Positions 23,820-36,082 of a stretch of DNA of 64,000 bases are shown in pieces. Position 1 is the stretch's first letter; each line of letters opens with the position of its first letter. The DNA is from Aulostomus chinensis. Lineage: Eukaryota; Chordata; Actinopteri; Syngnathiformes; Aulostomidae. The position numbers and the translations under genes were made by a program. The notes under the pieces were generated by a model that saw only the letters and a program-made list of their open reading frames with translations, had not been told where the DNA came from and made no database searches. Where the stretch lies: positions 14,682,501 to 14,746,500 of the forward strand of contig JBBMOA010000018.1 in NCBI GenBank assembly GCA_037954235.1, in the 5' to 3' direction.

Positions 23820-26800
23820 ATGGTGAGTCAAAGAGACTGAACATTTCCACATGAGTAACGGTTAACTTGATTCTTGGAAAATATATGTTTTCAGAAAAGC
23901 ATGTAGTCAATTTCTCGGTGTTTATGCGAGGATAGATTTGATTTAGAGTTATATTATTATACTATTTTTGCTCCCGTAATAAGACCATTCATATTTCCTT
24001 GTTATTTGCAGGCTGGGAAGGGCAAACCGTCTAAAAGTAAGTTCCCTCACGTGAATTCGATCCCTTAAAGAGATTGAATGGGTTAGAACTGCTGTATATG
24101 AAAAAAAGAAAATCACACTTTGTGTCAAATGTCTTCTTAGTCTGTACCTTTAATCCATCCAGGATTCCGACATAGCTGCCGATGTCCAGAGCTGACAGAA
24201 TATTGCTAGAGATTAATTATTATGTAGAGAAACATCAACATAACTAACAAGGACTTCATTAGTTCTACTAAAAGTAGTAAGAATATCAGTAGAGCGTAAA
24301 GCAACATTTGACATATACACATAGAAAGGTTAAAAAAATGTTCATGAAAAACTGTGTCTTTTCCCAAATGTTCTTTCGGAGATGATTTGCTCGACAGCTT
24401 ATTTGACAAGAAAAGTAAGTAAAAGCACTTCCAGCAGTTCTACAACCTTGGATTATTCTGGTTAGCACAGGTAAAAATTTTATGATTATTGTATTTTGAT
24501 TCACCAGAAGAGCCGGGGAGGGGGAAATCAACTCGGGGTGGACCACTGCATCGGTGAGTTGAGGAATTAAAGTGCCCCATGCAAGAAATTATAAAATAAT
24601 CAGTCTTCCTGTGCTACTTTTTGTTTTTGTTACTCCAGTACATCTGCCACTGATAACATCTTCAGTATGCTTGCAGAGGAGATAAAGAAGAATGGAGGGG
24701 ACACAGAGGTATGGAGAAAGAGCTGGGAGCGAACATGTATATACATTTGTTGTCCTGTGTCGTTGTGCTTATTTGATTTGCCCTTATTATTTTCATTTTT
24801 GTCAAAGGACTCGGATGTTTCAGCCGCAGATCCTGATGAAATATTGAAGAACATGAAGGTACCTTAAGCAGTCATGTGGAGACAAAGCTCTGTTTTGCTG
24901 CTGTTTTTCTGAAAGCTTGAGTATATTTCCTGTCTGTCTTTGTACAGGATATCGACGACATGGATGCTGACCTTTTCACATCAAAGAAAAAACCTAGTTC
25001 AGCTCCTGCACCAACAAAGCTGTCTGGTAATGATGGGCCAGACTCATAATCACATAACAGATTACTTTACAAAACCAGAGGGACATATTAATTCACCGCA
25101 TATATTACTTTCACTTTATTAGCTCTGAAGTTCACACAGCATAGCAGCAATCACAGTGAGTTGTTTCTTCCCTTCTTTGCTCAGATGAAACTGCCATCGG
25201 AGGCAGGAAGCCAAACTCTGCGCCTCCATCTTCAGCGCGCAACTACAAGAAGTTCAGCTTCCCTGGTGAGCGAGCCGCTTGTTTTCATCCGCCTCTGAAC
25301 CGGAGCTTTACTCAGCTGTTCGCTAACTCTGCTTTGTTTTTCTCAATTTACTGTGTGAATGCAGACTCTCATGGGGCTGAGGGTCAGACACCTTCAACTA
25401 AAGGTACTTTTATCAAAATTTAAAGATGTGACTCTGTGGGAGGGCGGCACAGTGGTGCAGTGGTCAGCACTGTTGCTTCACAGCAAGAAGGTTCCAGGTT
25501 TGAGTCCCGGCTCAGGCACGGGATCTTTCTGTGTGGAGTCTGCATGTTCTCCCTGTTCCTGTGTGGGTTCTCTCTGGTATTCCAGCTTCCTCCACAGTCC
25601 AAAGACATCAAGAGAGGATGAGGCTGATTGATACTCTAAATTGACCGTAGGTGTGACTGTGAGTGTGAATGGTTGTCTGTCTCTATGTGTTGGTCCTGTG
25701 ATGGACTGGTGACCTGTCCAGGGTGAACCCCGCCTCTCACCTGAAGGCTGCTGGGATAGGCTCACCCCCCCCCCCCCCCGTGACCCTTAACAGGATAAGT
25801 AGTAGAAAATGGATGGATGGACTCTGTGGGAAAGGCACACATGTTAACAACGGCTCAATTCCATTAATTTGCTCCAGTCAGTCTTTCCTGCTTTCATTGA
25901 TGAAAATATCTTCTGTTGCTGCTAACATTTAATGCTTTGTTTAGAGGATGGTTAGCTCACTTTTAGCTAACTCAATCAATACGTGTGAAACAAAACCTTC
26001 CAGATAAAACAAAAATGGGAAGACCACTAGCTTCAAGCAGGAAAGAGTTAATTGAAATATTTTATCTGCCAAGGAGGTGATGTTTTCTTATCTTGGTTGG
26101 TTTGTCTGACAGTTGGCAGGGTGACACAAAAAGACCCAGGCTGATATTCACCAACTCCTTTGAGGAGTGTAGCACAAGCCAACCAAGAACCCTGTGCGCT
26201 TCTTTACAGATGGATAAGATAATGAATTACAAAAAATACTTTAAAGAAAAAGCTCAGCCAATTTTAATGTAACATGTTGTGGGAGAAGATCATGGGCCGA
26301 GAAAAACCTTTTAAATTTTGGTTTTTATTCAACCGGAATCAATTATACAGATGTGACAGGTAACATTGCTTATTTTACAATTTAAAAATATTAAGATACT
26401 TGTCCATTTTTTGTGTAAGATATTTTAAAAGCATACTTGAAGAGGAGTTATTATTTAATAATGAAATTACTATATTATTTTTGTATGTCACGATATGTCA
26501 TCTATATATGATGACGTACTGTCATTTTCTGATTCCTTCTGCAGATCTAGACGACCCGCCTGCCGACCTTCTTGATGACCTCCTTCCAGATGAAACCAAA
26601 TCCAAAGCCAGCGTGCAGCAAACAAAACCTGATAGACCTGCTGCATCTCCTTCATTGTCTCCTATCTTCAAGAAGGAAATATGTGAGGCTAAAATTTTCC
26701 AAATTCTGTATTCTCCCTCCTTATCACCGCACACTGAAGTGATGTGTGTATGTCGTCTAATCAGCTAAAGCAGCCAAAAAACGGGGGGAGCTCACATTTG

Positions 26801-29800
26801 AGGACGATCAGGATGATCTGATGGACGCGCTCGGGTTTGACACGGACAAAAACAACAGCAAGAAAAAAGAGAATGTGCTTTGGTCCAACAGGGAGAGGTA
26901 ACAGCTCTGTTTTTACTCTTTCTGTTTGTATTGTTGTTCTTATTTATAGTCCTCAACTTATAAATAATTACTGCGCTGGCGCTTTGGGATGCATCTGAAA
27001 AACAAAACTTTCCTCAGAATCACATCTTGATTGTTCACATTTAATTTGAGTCTGTGCCCCCCCCCTCCCAAAATGGCTTCCTGCCTTTGTATAACATCTC
27101 TACTTCTCTTGTGTGTAATCTCAGAGGTGAGCAGCCTCAGAAAGCTCGTACTCGACTGGGTGAAATTCTAGAGAGTTTGACGTCACCTCGTCATCTGGAG
27201 CGACCACCCACGGGTGAGAGGAAGGAGCAGCCTCAGTCTCAAGACAAGAAGCCACAGGAGAAGAAAGGTAACAGTGCATCAGGAGTCAGCAAGTTCTCTT
27301 TTCAAGAATTTAACCCATTTGAATCAATAAAGATTCCTATTTCCTAGAGACACTTTTCGATGACGACCTCACATTTGGATCTTATCAGCCCACGTTGGGA
27401 TCCAACCCTGAAGGCCGCCAGCCTCGCAGACAGTCTGTCAGGTGTGTGTGAAGTCCAGCCTCAGTGTTTGTGTGTGTGTTACAGTAGGCATGAATGACAT
27501 GACACAACAGTATGCATTGTTTTTGAAGAGATTTTTTTCTGTTTTCACATCAGATTTTCGACTGAAGATGTCAGAGCTTCCACTCCAGAAACAAAACCAA
27601 AACCTGTCACCCCCACTCGATCCCGCAACTCAGCCGACTGGCTCGGCCTCAAGACAAACGACGAGCCGAGCTACCCAATAGACGACGCTGAAGAGAAAAA
27701 GACTTCCACTGATTCTCCAAAGGTTCCATCTTCTCCTTTGTTAGAGAGAAAGTCGTCGCTGACTGGCAGTCACGCCACATCTGCTGCTAAACCAGAATCA
27801 GACACCACAGCAGCTCCCACAGAAAACATCGCCAAGCAGCCAGAAGTCTCTAAAAGCCACAAGAAAGAAGAGGAGGAGGACTGGTTAGCAGGAGCACTTA
27901 GCAGGAAGAAGACTCTGCCGGTGTCTGAGGTGAAAAGTTCCAAACAGGAGCAAACTGTTGTGCTGGGAGAAGAAATCTCTCAGCCGTCGTCTGTGAGGTA
28001 ACAAACAACAGGTGCAACGTGCAATGACACAAGTGGCTGAATGTAAGTACACGACTTGCTCTTGTTTTTCTGAACTGAATGATTCCCGGCTCTTGTGTTC
28101 AGGGAGGCCGCTCCACGACCCCCCAGGAGAAGAGACGACACTCTCCCATCCTTCAGGGAAACCAGGTAAATTCAGTGCAAGTGGCATGGCTTTTGGTGCC
28201 GATACTGATATGTGGGAGTATAAAGTGTTGGACCACAGCACTCTGTCCTGGACTAATGATGCGCCAACATAATTTCTGAATGAAACCGAGCCACTCTGCC
28301 TGTACGAAAAAACAAAAAAGCAAGAAGTGTATACATTAGCTAATATTGCCTGACTGATTAAGCAGTCAGGGCCTATTTATACTCTCTTCTTCTTTTTTTT
28401 TTTTTGCAGCACTCAACCACCCAGCACCAACACTCACGCCACCCCTGTCTCAGATGAGAGAACCAAGCCAGGTATTCACTCCAACACATGAATACTCATC
28501 TGGTGCATTTATGACAACAGGATGACAGCAGAATGCATAACAGCCATCTGAGCAATGTCCCTCCGCACCTTTATAAGTCTCACAGTGACACACGTCTGTT
28601 GTCATTATCCTGCTTTCAGGCATTCTAGGAATCTACCCTCTGTACTCTACTTAATTGTCTCACTCCTGTTCTCGTGCAGATATCATTTCCACTGACCAAC
28701 ATTACCCCTCCCCCCCACCTTCCGTCCTTGTCACCAGCTGTTTGCCATGCTAAGATAAAGTGCATTAACCCCCCCCCCCCCCCCCCCATCCCCACCCTTA
28801 CCCCAGCTATCCTAGAAGAGACTTTTGTGGGGGTTTATGAGGTCTAGGTGATGGCGGGAGCTCTGAAATAGTTTCATGTACTCTAGTCACCAATTTGAAC
28901 AGGTCAGCACGATATCTTTGTTTTCTTTCCAGCTCTTCCACCTGAAAATCCAAAGCAGAACACATCAGCAGCAGGCCAACAGGTACGGCTGCCTGTAAAA
29001 GGAAGTAAAGACTCAGTCAAATCTATGAGGCATTTTAATCACTTTCATAACTTGTGACCAGGTTACGTTTTCAGCTGACAGCCTGCAGCAGCTGTTACTG
29101 CAACAGCAGGTGAGGAATTACTTTGTTGCATCTTAGAAGCCAAACATGAGGTGGGTTGTTCTCAACTTGTCTGGTCCCTTACTCAAGATGATGCAGTCGC
29201 AGTTCCTGGGTTTCGGGGGTGTTGTGGATTCGGGGGCCATGCAGAGGCTCCAAGTGACCGAGCAGCAACTTGGAGATCATCAAGCTTTACAGGCTCGCAT
29301 CATCCAGCTGGAGGGACAGGTAAGTTTATAATGAGGAGGGGGAGAACCTACCGGTCTGTGTGTGGTGTAGTTATAGCAAGGAAGAATACCTGCCCTCCTG
29401 TGTGAGCCTAAAACAGCCTTATATTGTGGTCCAGGTGAAAACCCTTCAGCTGGAGAAAGACCAAAGCCAAATGTTGCTCGAGAACCTCCAGCAGCGACAC
29501 AAACAGGATCTGGAACTTGTGGAAAACGCACACAAGTAGTTCTTTTCTTGTCACTCATCATAACTCCCTGCACCTCCAGCATCTTATGACACATTACTCA
29601 TTCTGTGCATGTCTAGGGCTCGTGTGAAGCTTCTTGAAGAATCAGCTGCCCAGAGGGAGACACGGATGCTGCAGGAGTGTGAGGACTTAATTGAGCGTCT
29701 TGCTACCGTCACGCAAGCGTCTGAGCAGGAACGTTCAGAGCTGCAGGTTCAGTACCAGCGTAAACTTGCTCAGGCCCAGCAAGACCGAGACCGCGAGGTG

Positions 29801-32800
29801 GAGAGACTCCGAGATCTGCAGAGGTAAACCTGTTCGTTCTCATGTACTTTGTTCCAGTGACAAATAGCAGAATATATATATGACACTGTTCAATATTTTT
29901 CTGCTGGAGCACACTGATCACTTCTAAATCTTTAAATGGAAGAAGTTCAATAATTTTGAGCATCAGGGGTTAAGATAAGATGATCCTGTTTTAGTCCCAA
30001 GATTGGGACATTTACAATGTTAGAGAGGGAAAAATGGATAGTCACGTTTGAAAAACAGTAATAAATAATTAAACCAGCAATACAAAGGGATAAAGAGTAA
30101 AAAGATACAAAAAGAAGTGCTGTTTGTTTTTGTCATTGTTGCTATCAAGGAAGTCTATCTTAGAGATGAAGAAAGACCACGAAGACCAGGTGCAGAGACT
30201 GAAGCGCTTAAAAGAAGAGGAGATTGATGCAGTTACAAGCGCAACATCTCAGACCAGGTGGGTCAATATCAAATAAACACATTTAGACACATTGGTTTTG
30301 TGATTGTATAATTGAACGCTGCAACAACTACAATAAAGACGCGCTAATTTTTTTGTGTTTCCTATTTACGTGTACGTCTGCTGTCTCTGTCCAGGTCTCT
30401 AACCCTGGTGATAGAGCAGATGGATCAGTTCTCATCTCGGCTGGGAGAACTCTCCTCTAGGATAGAGAGCACACATGAGCACACAGCCCACGGCCTGGAG
30501 CAGGGGGCTCGGCACAGAGACGAGCAGCTCCGGAGTACGTCACACACACATACACACACACACACACAGAGGAATCAAGAGGATGCAAGAGCAGAGCTGT
30601 ATCATATTGCACACAGGTTAAGGTCATTTTCTCTTTTCAGTAATGCAGGAGCGTCTGGCTCAGCAGCAGAAAGCCATGGCTGAGGAGAGGGCTTACCTCA
30701 AGGAAATCATTTCCAGGATGGATTCTCAGATCAATGAACAACAGAGGCAGCTGGAGAAGGTCAGAAAGAGAAATCGAGGGCACAGGCTATTTTTAGGATA
30801 GCTGCACCTTTCTGCTTGATTAGAAACTACTTTTGTGTCTCAGGAGCGTTGGAGGGTGACAGCAGAGCAGGCCAAAGCAGAGTCCACCCTAAGAAGCCTG
30901 GAAGAAGAGCGGCGTTCCCTCAGCATGCAGACCAGCATGGAGAGAGAGGAGCTGGAACGAGCCAAGGTGAGACCGCCTCACATCAACTGAGATCAAATAA
31001 TGCACTGCGATTCCTTTAATTTCCGCCCTTTCTCTGTCCATCAGAGCCTGTTACTGGAGGAGCAGAAGTCAGTGATGCAGCATTGTGCAGAAGAGAGAAG
31101 GAAGCTAGCAGCAGAGTGGAGCCACTTCCACGCCCAGGAGAAGCAAAGGCACGAGAGGGCTGAGCGGGAGGTCAGCAGCCTCCTTGAGAAGAGGGAGGGC
31201 TCCATTGTCACTCTGGCACAGGTGAGAAGGAGTCTGTGTTGGAGCTGGTTACACACTCATGTTGGTATGACATCCAGGAAGGTTCATCAACCCTTTTTCT
31301 TCTATATTAAAGGACTCAAAATCACCATCTCTGTTGTAGGAACAAGCTGATCTGAAGCTTCGTACTGCCGAGCTAAAACAGAAGGAGACGGCTTTGGCTC
31401 AGGAGAGAGACACTCTGGAACGACTGAGAGAGGAGCTGCACAGAGAGAAGGAGAGGATAAGCAGCACTGCCTTGAGACTCAAGACACGAGCCCAGGAGGT
31501 GGAGGCCTTCAGCAAGGTAGATGTGTCACTCCAGTCAGAATTGGCTGTTTTGATAAATTGGAACAGGAATGAGTCTAACCATCTGTAAATAAAATCGCAT
31601 TTTTGAACATCTGGTTCCCTCATCTCAACATCATTGGGAACCTCAGGTTTTAAAATGTTTTGCCTTCTGTGCAAATTCAGAGTAAAATGTGAGTTTTGAA
31701 GCTTTCGTTATCTTAAAAACAGCAGTTTCCATCAAGTGGCATATCGAGACTACAGATGTTGTTGCAGAATCTAAATGCCATCATACTTAAAGCAGAAGAC
31801 GCGATAAAGTCACGCATATGTGGTGTAATTTGTTCATAGCGGCACGTTTAACTTTGTAGATCAAACGCTTGCATTAACATTACAAAAATCATAAAGTTGT
31901 ATTTATTTATGAAGATTATCTTGCAAAACAAGGCTTGTCAGCCTCCTAAACTTTAGTGTCAGAGCAGGTTTTTTTTTTTTTTCCAATAATCCAGATATCA
32001 ATTTAAAGATCCAGTTTGGCTTCAGTTCAGGAAACCTGGCCTATAATATTGTCATCTTTGCATCACTCTATATTTCACTGATAAGCTCTGACTGTCAGAA
32101 AATAAAGTATAGTTTGAATGAAGTTGAGTTCATCACTTAAACAGTTAAGCACCAGCATTCAGCATGGGTGCAATAGAAAACGTGGGAGAAATGAGAACAT
32201 CATGACCACGTAAAATATCTTTTATCTTATTGTAACGCACACTGTTGAAAGTATAGAATGCCTGTTGAGTACTTGACCCCTGCTCTCTGTAGCTGGCTGC
32301 AGACAAGTATGAGGAGGGAGAACAAGCGTTGGTGGAGGCCCATCGTGTGGAGGCTGAACACAGCGCAAGACTGAAGAATGTCCACTCTCAAACAGAGCGG
32401 CTGAGGCAGCAAGAGCAACGCATCCTCCAGGTAGGTTTGATACTGTCTGTTCTCACCCACTCTAAGTACCCTGTATATGGTGACTGTGTTCTGGTCCTAA
32501 CAAGTAACTGGTTACAGGAGCGAATACGGTTAAATCATCTGCAGAAGGAGACTGAGCAGTTCAAACCGGACCCTCCCAGTACCTCTGCACCACAAGTCTT
32601 TCCACCCAGGTTACCAGGTGACATACCCTCTGTTCCTCATTAAGATGCCTGTGCTGTTGAAGAACTATTCATAATGCAAAGATCAACAGTGTTGAGCTAT
32701 TTTTATCTTTAGACTTAGAGACACCCCACCCCACGCTGGCATCCACCCTGGATGTTCCCACTCCAACTGTGTGCACCAACTCCCAGTCGATGGCGTTACA

Positions 32801-33413
32801 AGCCAGCCTGGCGCTTTGGAAATACACGGCCGAGAAGGTGAGCAGTGAAGTCAGAAAACCGTGAGCTTTGTAGGTGGACCCAAATGAAGGCTGGTTGGTC
32901 AATGAGCACTTGGGAACATCAGCCCACACAGGGTTTTCCCAACTAGCCTCGATAATTCAGCAGATACACATCAGGCCCATCAATCGTTTTGCAACATCAG
33001 CTGCAGTTTTTTTCCAAGTTGTACCAGATCACATCTTAAGTGAATTCCTGAATCTCTGGAGGTTGCTTTCTTTACATATGAACATCTGTCACCCTCCATA
33101 ATGTACATTGAGCCAAAATTAATGAACATGTAGGCAGTTGCAGGCTTTATTGCGGATGAATTACAGTGCAATTAAGTTGAGGCATCCACATTAAGCAGAA
33201 AACACTTCACACTCCAGGACGTCTTCAAGCGACAGTGACAATATGCCAGGATTCTTAAATTTTCAAATCAAAACTGTAAACACTCATTTTGAAAATGTCC
33301 CAAATAACACTGAGTTTTTTTTCTGCTTGCAGGACCGTGAATACCTCCAAGAAGAGCAGATCTTCCTGGACAACTTGAAGAAGAAATCGTACAGATCGTT
33401 CAACACAGATTGA
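23820..33413 (+). CDS. fbf1: Fas-binding factor 1, ciliary transition fibre protein
   Basis: This coiled-coil protein of centriolar distal appendages and transition fibres is needed for ciliary gating and centriole docking. The 31 coding exons are 23820-23822 (ATG alone), 24012-24036, 24382-24414, 24508-24553, 24639-24708, 24808-24858, 24948-25026, 25185-25265, 25365-25403, 26545-26682, 26765-26897, 27125-27267, 27348-27441, 27554-27997, 28103-28165, 28410-28471, 28933-28982, 29062-29109, 29188-29319, 29435-29535, 29617-29823, 30150-30257, 30395-30534, 30641-30759, 30844-30966, 31045-31221, 31340-31516, 32293-32430, 32518-32617, 32713-32837 and 33333-33413. All phases agree, giving 1109 aa against 1133 in human. 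The N-terminal half is acidic and disordered. It carries conserved blocks such as DLTFGSYQP and two DWL motifs (DWLGL at about 340-344, DWLAGALSRKK at about 421-431). From about residue 519 to about 1030 it is heptad-rich coiled coil. The C terminus DREYLQEEQIFLDNLKKKSY matches the family end. Only the 24382 acceptor (CGGAG) is weak. Confidence 0.95.
25441..25819 (+). mobile_element. tRNA-derived SINE, copy 2, with target-site duplication
   Basis: This insertion sits in the fbf1 intron after exon 25365-25403. Flanking direct repeats GACTCTGTGGG at 25430-25440 and 25820-25830 are a target-site duplication of 11-12 bp. A Pol III A box, TGGTGCAGTGG (25453-25463), and a B box, GGTTTGAGTCC (25497-25507, one mismatch), are 33 bp apart, as in tRNA-derived SINEs. 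The body resembles 5218-5591 read in reverse. The 3' end is a (GGAT)n tail (25811-25819). A C homopolymer at 25765-25779 lies inside the body. Confidence 0.9.
28769..28787. repeat. Poly-C tract
   Basis: An uninterrupted run of about 19 C in an fbf1 intron, within a wider C-rich segment. Confidence 0.95.
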
Positions 33414-33483
33414 CCTGAAAATGTTGGACTCTACCACTCTGAATCGTGGTTCTCCTAAGATACTTTTTCTTCCAGGTATTTTT

Positions 33484-33489
33484 AATAAA
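33484..33489 (+). terminator. fbf1 polyadenylation signal
   Basis: AATAAA lies 71 bp after the fbf1 stop codon, which implies a very short 3' UTR. Confidence 0.75.
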
Positions 33490-33795
33490 ATGCTTTGTCA
33501 ACATCAGTTTCTTTGTGGCTTCAGAGATCTGATGATTCAAGCTGTTGCACCCAGTGGCCTCACCTGAGAAGTTTAACAAAAAAAACAAACATTAGCGCAT
33601 CAAAGTTCCCTTTAAAAATCAGAAAATGTGATGTTCTGCATCTCCATCAAGCCTCAGATTACCATGACTCCACATTCATGTTCAGACAGGGATAACTTGT
33701 ATCGTCACTGGCTTGATTCGAAATGAGTCAGTGTAAACACACATACTTGTCCATATCTCCTTGGGGCCCACTGGTCATCTAACAGCCTCGATTGT

Positions 33796-34176
33796 GTGAC
33801 CTGTCAAGGGAAAGTATTTGATTACGGAGGTATCAGAAGATGCACATGCAACAATCCTACTGGACGATTCTCAGAAAAGCTTCAGCCATCGTCAGTTATC
33901 GCATCAGACGGCACTTCCTATGCAGCAATTTTCATCACCGGAACAGCAGGAAACGAGATTGACAAGAGATGGTGGCTTACAAACCTTTTCACGAGATACA
34001 GCCTGATAATTCACGTCAAGTTTTCAAGACGAATCAGGAACCTGTAACAAGACATTCACTTTACTGTTGGTTCATCAGCAAAATGTGCCTTCACAACAAC
34101 CTGCAGCAGGTCAGATACCATCGTTTTCCACACAGTCTTCAGACAGGGATAACAAAAATCATCATATGCACTAAGT
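33796..34176 (+). other. Unexplained coding-like stretch downstream of fbf1
   Basis: One frame reads about 70 codons of polar, Gln/Ser-rich sequence (EVSEDAHATILLDDSQKSF, later QQFSSPEQQE). It meets two adjacent stops (TGA TAA near 34005-34010), then continues in the same frame for about 55 codons (LLVHQQNVPSQQPAAGQ, IPSFSTQSSDRD) to a TAA near 34173. The composition looks protein-like, but I recognise no family and see no convincing splice pattern. It could be a decayed gene fragment, an exon on an unseen transcript, or chance. Confidence 0.2.
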
Positions 34177-34489
34177 GACAAATGTAACCAAATGTCTGCT
34201 TGCATGTACCTACGTTCAGAATGAAAACGAAGAAATGCAGAGGAATGTCGTTTCACGTCAAAGGAACCTGAAAAGAAAAACCTTTTATTTGTAAATTACA
34301 TATAAAGGACATTCGTGCTAGATTCTGTGTAGCTAGGTTCATTATATATATGGAATCAGCAACTAATTTTCACCAGCATGCTCCCCTAGCACGTGTTTGC
34401 CAGGCTAGTCACAAGCTAACCGGCTAGCAACAAAAAAAGATATACTACGTAAAATTAAAAAAAAAAAACTTTCAAATAAATATATAAAT

Positions 34490-34680
34490 ATTACCTGCTC
34501 ACGGAGGGTCGCCTGCATTACACTCCTTCATATTCATAGTCATACATAAACGCAATAATTCGTGTAGAGATTGCATGTCAGTTGACCAGCTCTCCTCCAC
34601 CACGCCGCCATTGAGGGAAAGAGAAAGTATTATCGCGAGAGCTCTTTCTATATGACGGGAGTCACAAGTCACATGACGAG
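34490..34680 (-). promoter_or_regulatory. CpG-type promoter with TCGCGAGA motif, leftward
   Basis: TCGCGAGA at 34633-34640 is the palindromic-type element found in many vertebrate housekeeping promoters. Reading leftward, an ATGGCGGCG start context follows at about 34614, and donor-like GTGAGC (34502 region) and GTAATA sequences appear by 34495. The ATGGCGGCG frame stops after 23 codons, and no downstream exons can be matched, so a non-coding or unrecognised transcript is possible. It could also act on the kinase gene to the right. Confidence 0.3.
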
Positions 34681-34689
34681 GAGCGGGGC

Positions 34690-36082
34690 GTGTCCCCCGG
34701 TCGCTTGATTTCCCTAAGCTCGTTTGTTCTTCTATGTCATTTTTCACAAATACATTTAAGATACCCAAAATATACTTTATTTTTTATTATTAATATTTTT
34801 GTAAGAAATATAAATTATACATTCACAAGAAAACGAATATGCCATCATTCAACGATAAGGACAAAAACAATACTTAAATGTTATATACATATATAATTAG
34901 GGGGATGGAATACATTTCACAATGTACAGGTCCAATTTTTTTTATTTAAGTAATTAATTATTATTATTGATAAATTTGTTATATATGAAATTCTGATAGA
35001 AACGACAACTATGCACTGATGGGTTTGTTGTCATCAAATATTCAGCTCTTTATTAAGTGATATTTGTGTTTTCACTCATGAGAAAATTCAGTTCAGAATA
35101 ATTCTTTCAGAGACATTAAAACAAACGTTTTTCAAAATCTTTTTTCGGAAGAACTTTTAGGGGCCATAGACCTTTAATTCTAAATATTTAACCGATTAGA
35201 GAGGTGATGGGGGCATGTCCAGACATGGGCAAATCAGAGTCTACTCATTTAAGTCTTACTGTCTTGACCTGAAAATATAAAAAAAGTGTTTGGAGAATAT
35301 AAAATGTTATTCAGTGAGGCAGTTTGCTGTTCCGTCAATCAATGTGCTAAGTTCTCTTAACGTTATCAAAACAAGTGCAAAGAGGGGTTTCCATGTGAGA
35401 TGGTAGCAGATATTCATGTAACAATCTATTAGTAGAACTTTTAAGATCAAATGTATTCATGGATTGAGTTTAATGTGATAGTTCCCTGCCTTTGTGATTA
35501 TCTTGTAAGTTATTTATTTATTACATACGTTTCTTTACAATGGTGGCTGTTCAATAAAACAAAAGTGAAGTTGGGGCAAAGGGACACCACAGCTGTCACC
35601 CAGGATCTCGTTTGTTCAGCGGTCACGAGGAGTAAACTACTAAAAGGGTGAGCTTCAAGGAAAAAGAACAAAACGAGGATTTAGAAAACGTACAAGTTAC
35701 AAAAAAAGGAGCAACTCAACGGAATGGTATCAAACTTTACAAAGTAGAGATAGGGCAATTCTTGTTTTTTTCTTCAGTGTTGAGGTGTGTTTGCATGGTT
35801 TCTCACGTGCAAGAACCGGTGTGTTTGGCCGATTGTGCTCCTCGGGGCCACCGTAGCTTCCACCTGCTTCCACTCCAGACTTGACATTCCTGAGCACTTC
35901 CAGGCAGTCAGGACACTTCCAGCATCGCTGCCGTTCCTCTTCCGGTCACTAGGGAGAGACTCTGACCCAAGAACGCGTCTCTTCTCCGGCTCCGGAGGTC
36001 CCACAGCAGGCTGCCTGGCTCCAGAGCCTGCACCATCCTCTCACTGGCCTGCGCAGCGGGACGCGTCGCTCTGTCCTCCGGG
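34690..36082. other. Spacer before the sphingosine kinase gene
   Basis: The sequence is A/T-rich until about 35780, then G+C-rich up to the kinase start, consistent with a CpG-rich promoter and 5' UTR at 35800-36082. Open frames in 35787-36270 on both strands are by-products of that G+C-rich sequence. No other gene is visible. Confidence 0.5.

Noticed and set aside
24170..24215. Alternative fbf1 exon after the CATCCAG acceptor at 24161
   Set aside because: The in-phase reading stops within about 15 codons, while the 24382 exon keeps phase and gives family-like sequence (DLLDSLFDKK).
25453..25507. tRNA-like A and B boxes
   Set aside because: They belong to a SINE head; no cloverleaf or mature tRNA end is present, so it is not a tRNA gene.
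34499..34768. First exon of MRPL38, the mammalian neighbour of FBF1
   Set aside because: The ATGGCGGCG frame ends after 23 codons and no exons for a protein of nearly 400 residues fit before the fbf1 3' end.
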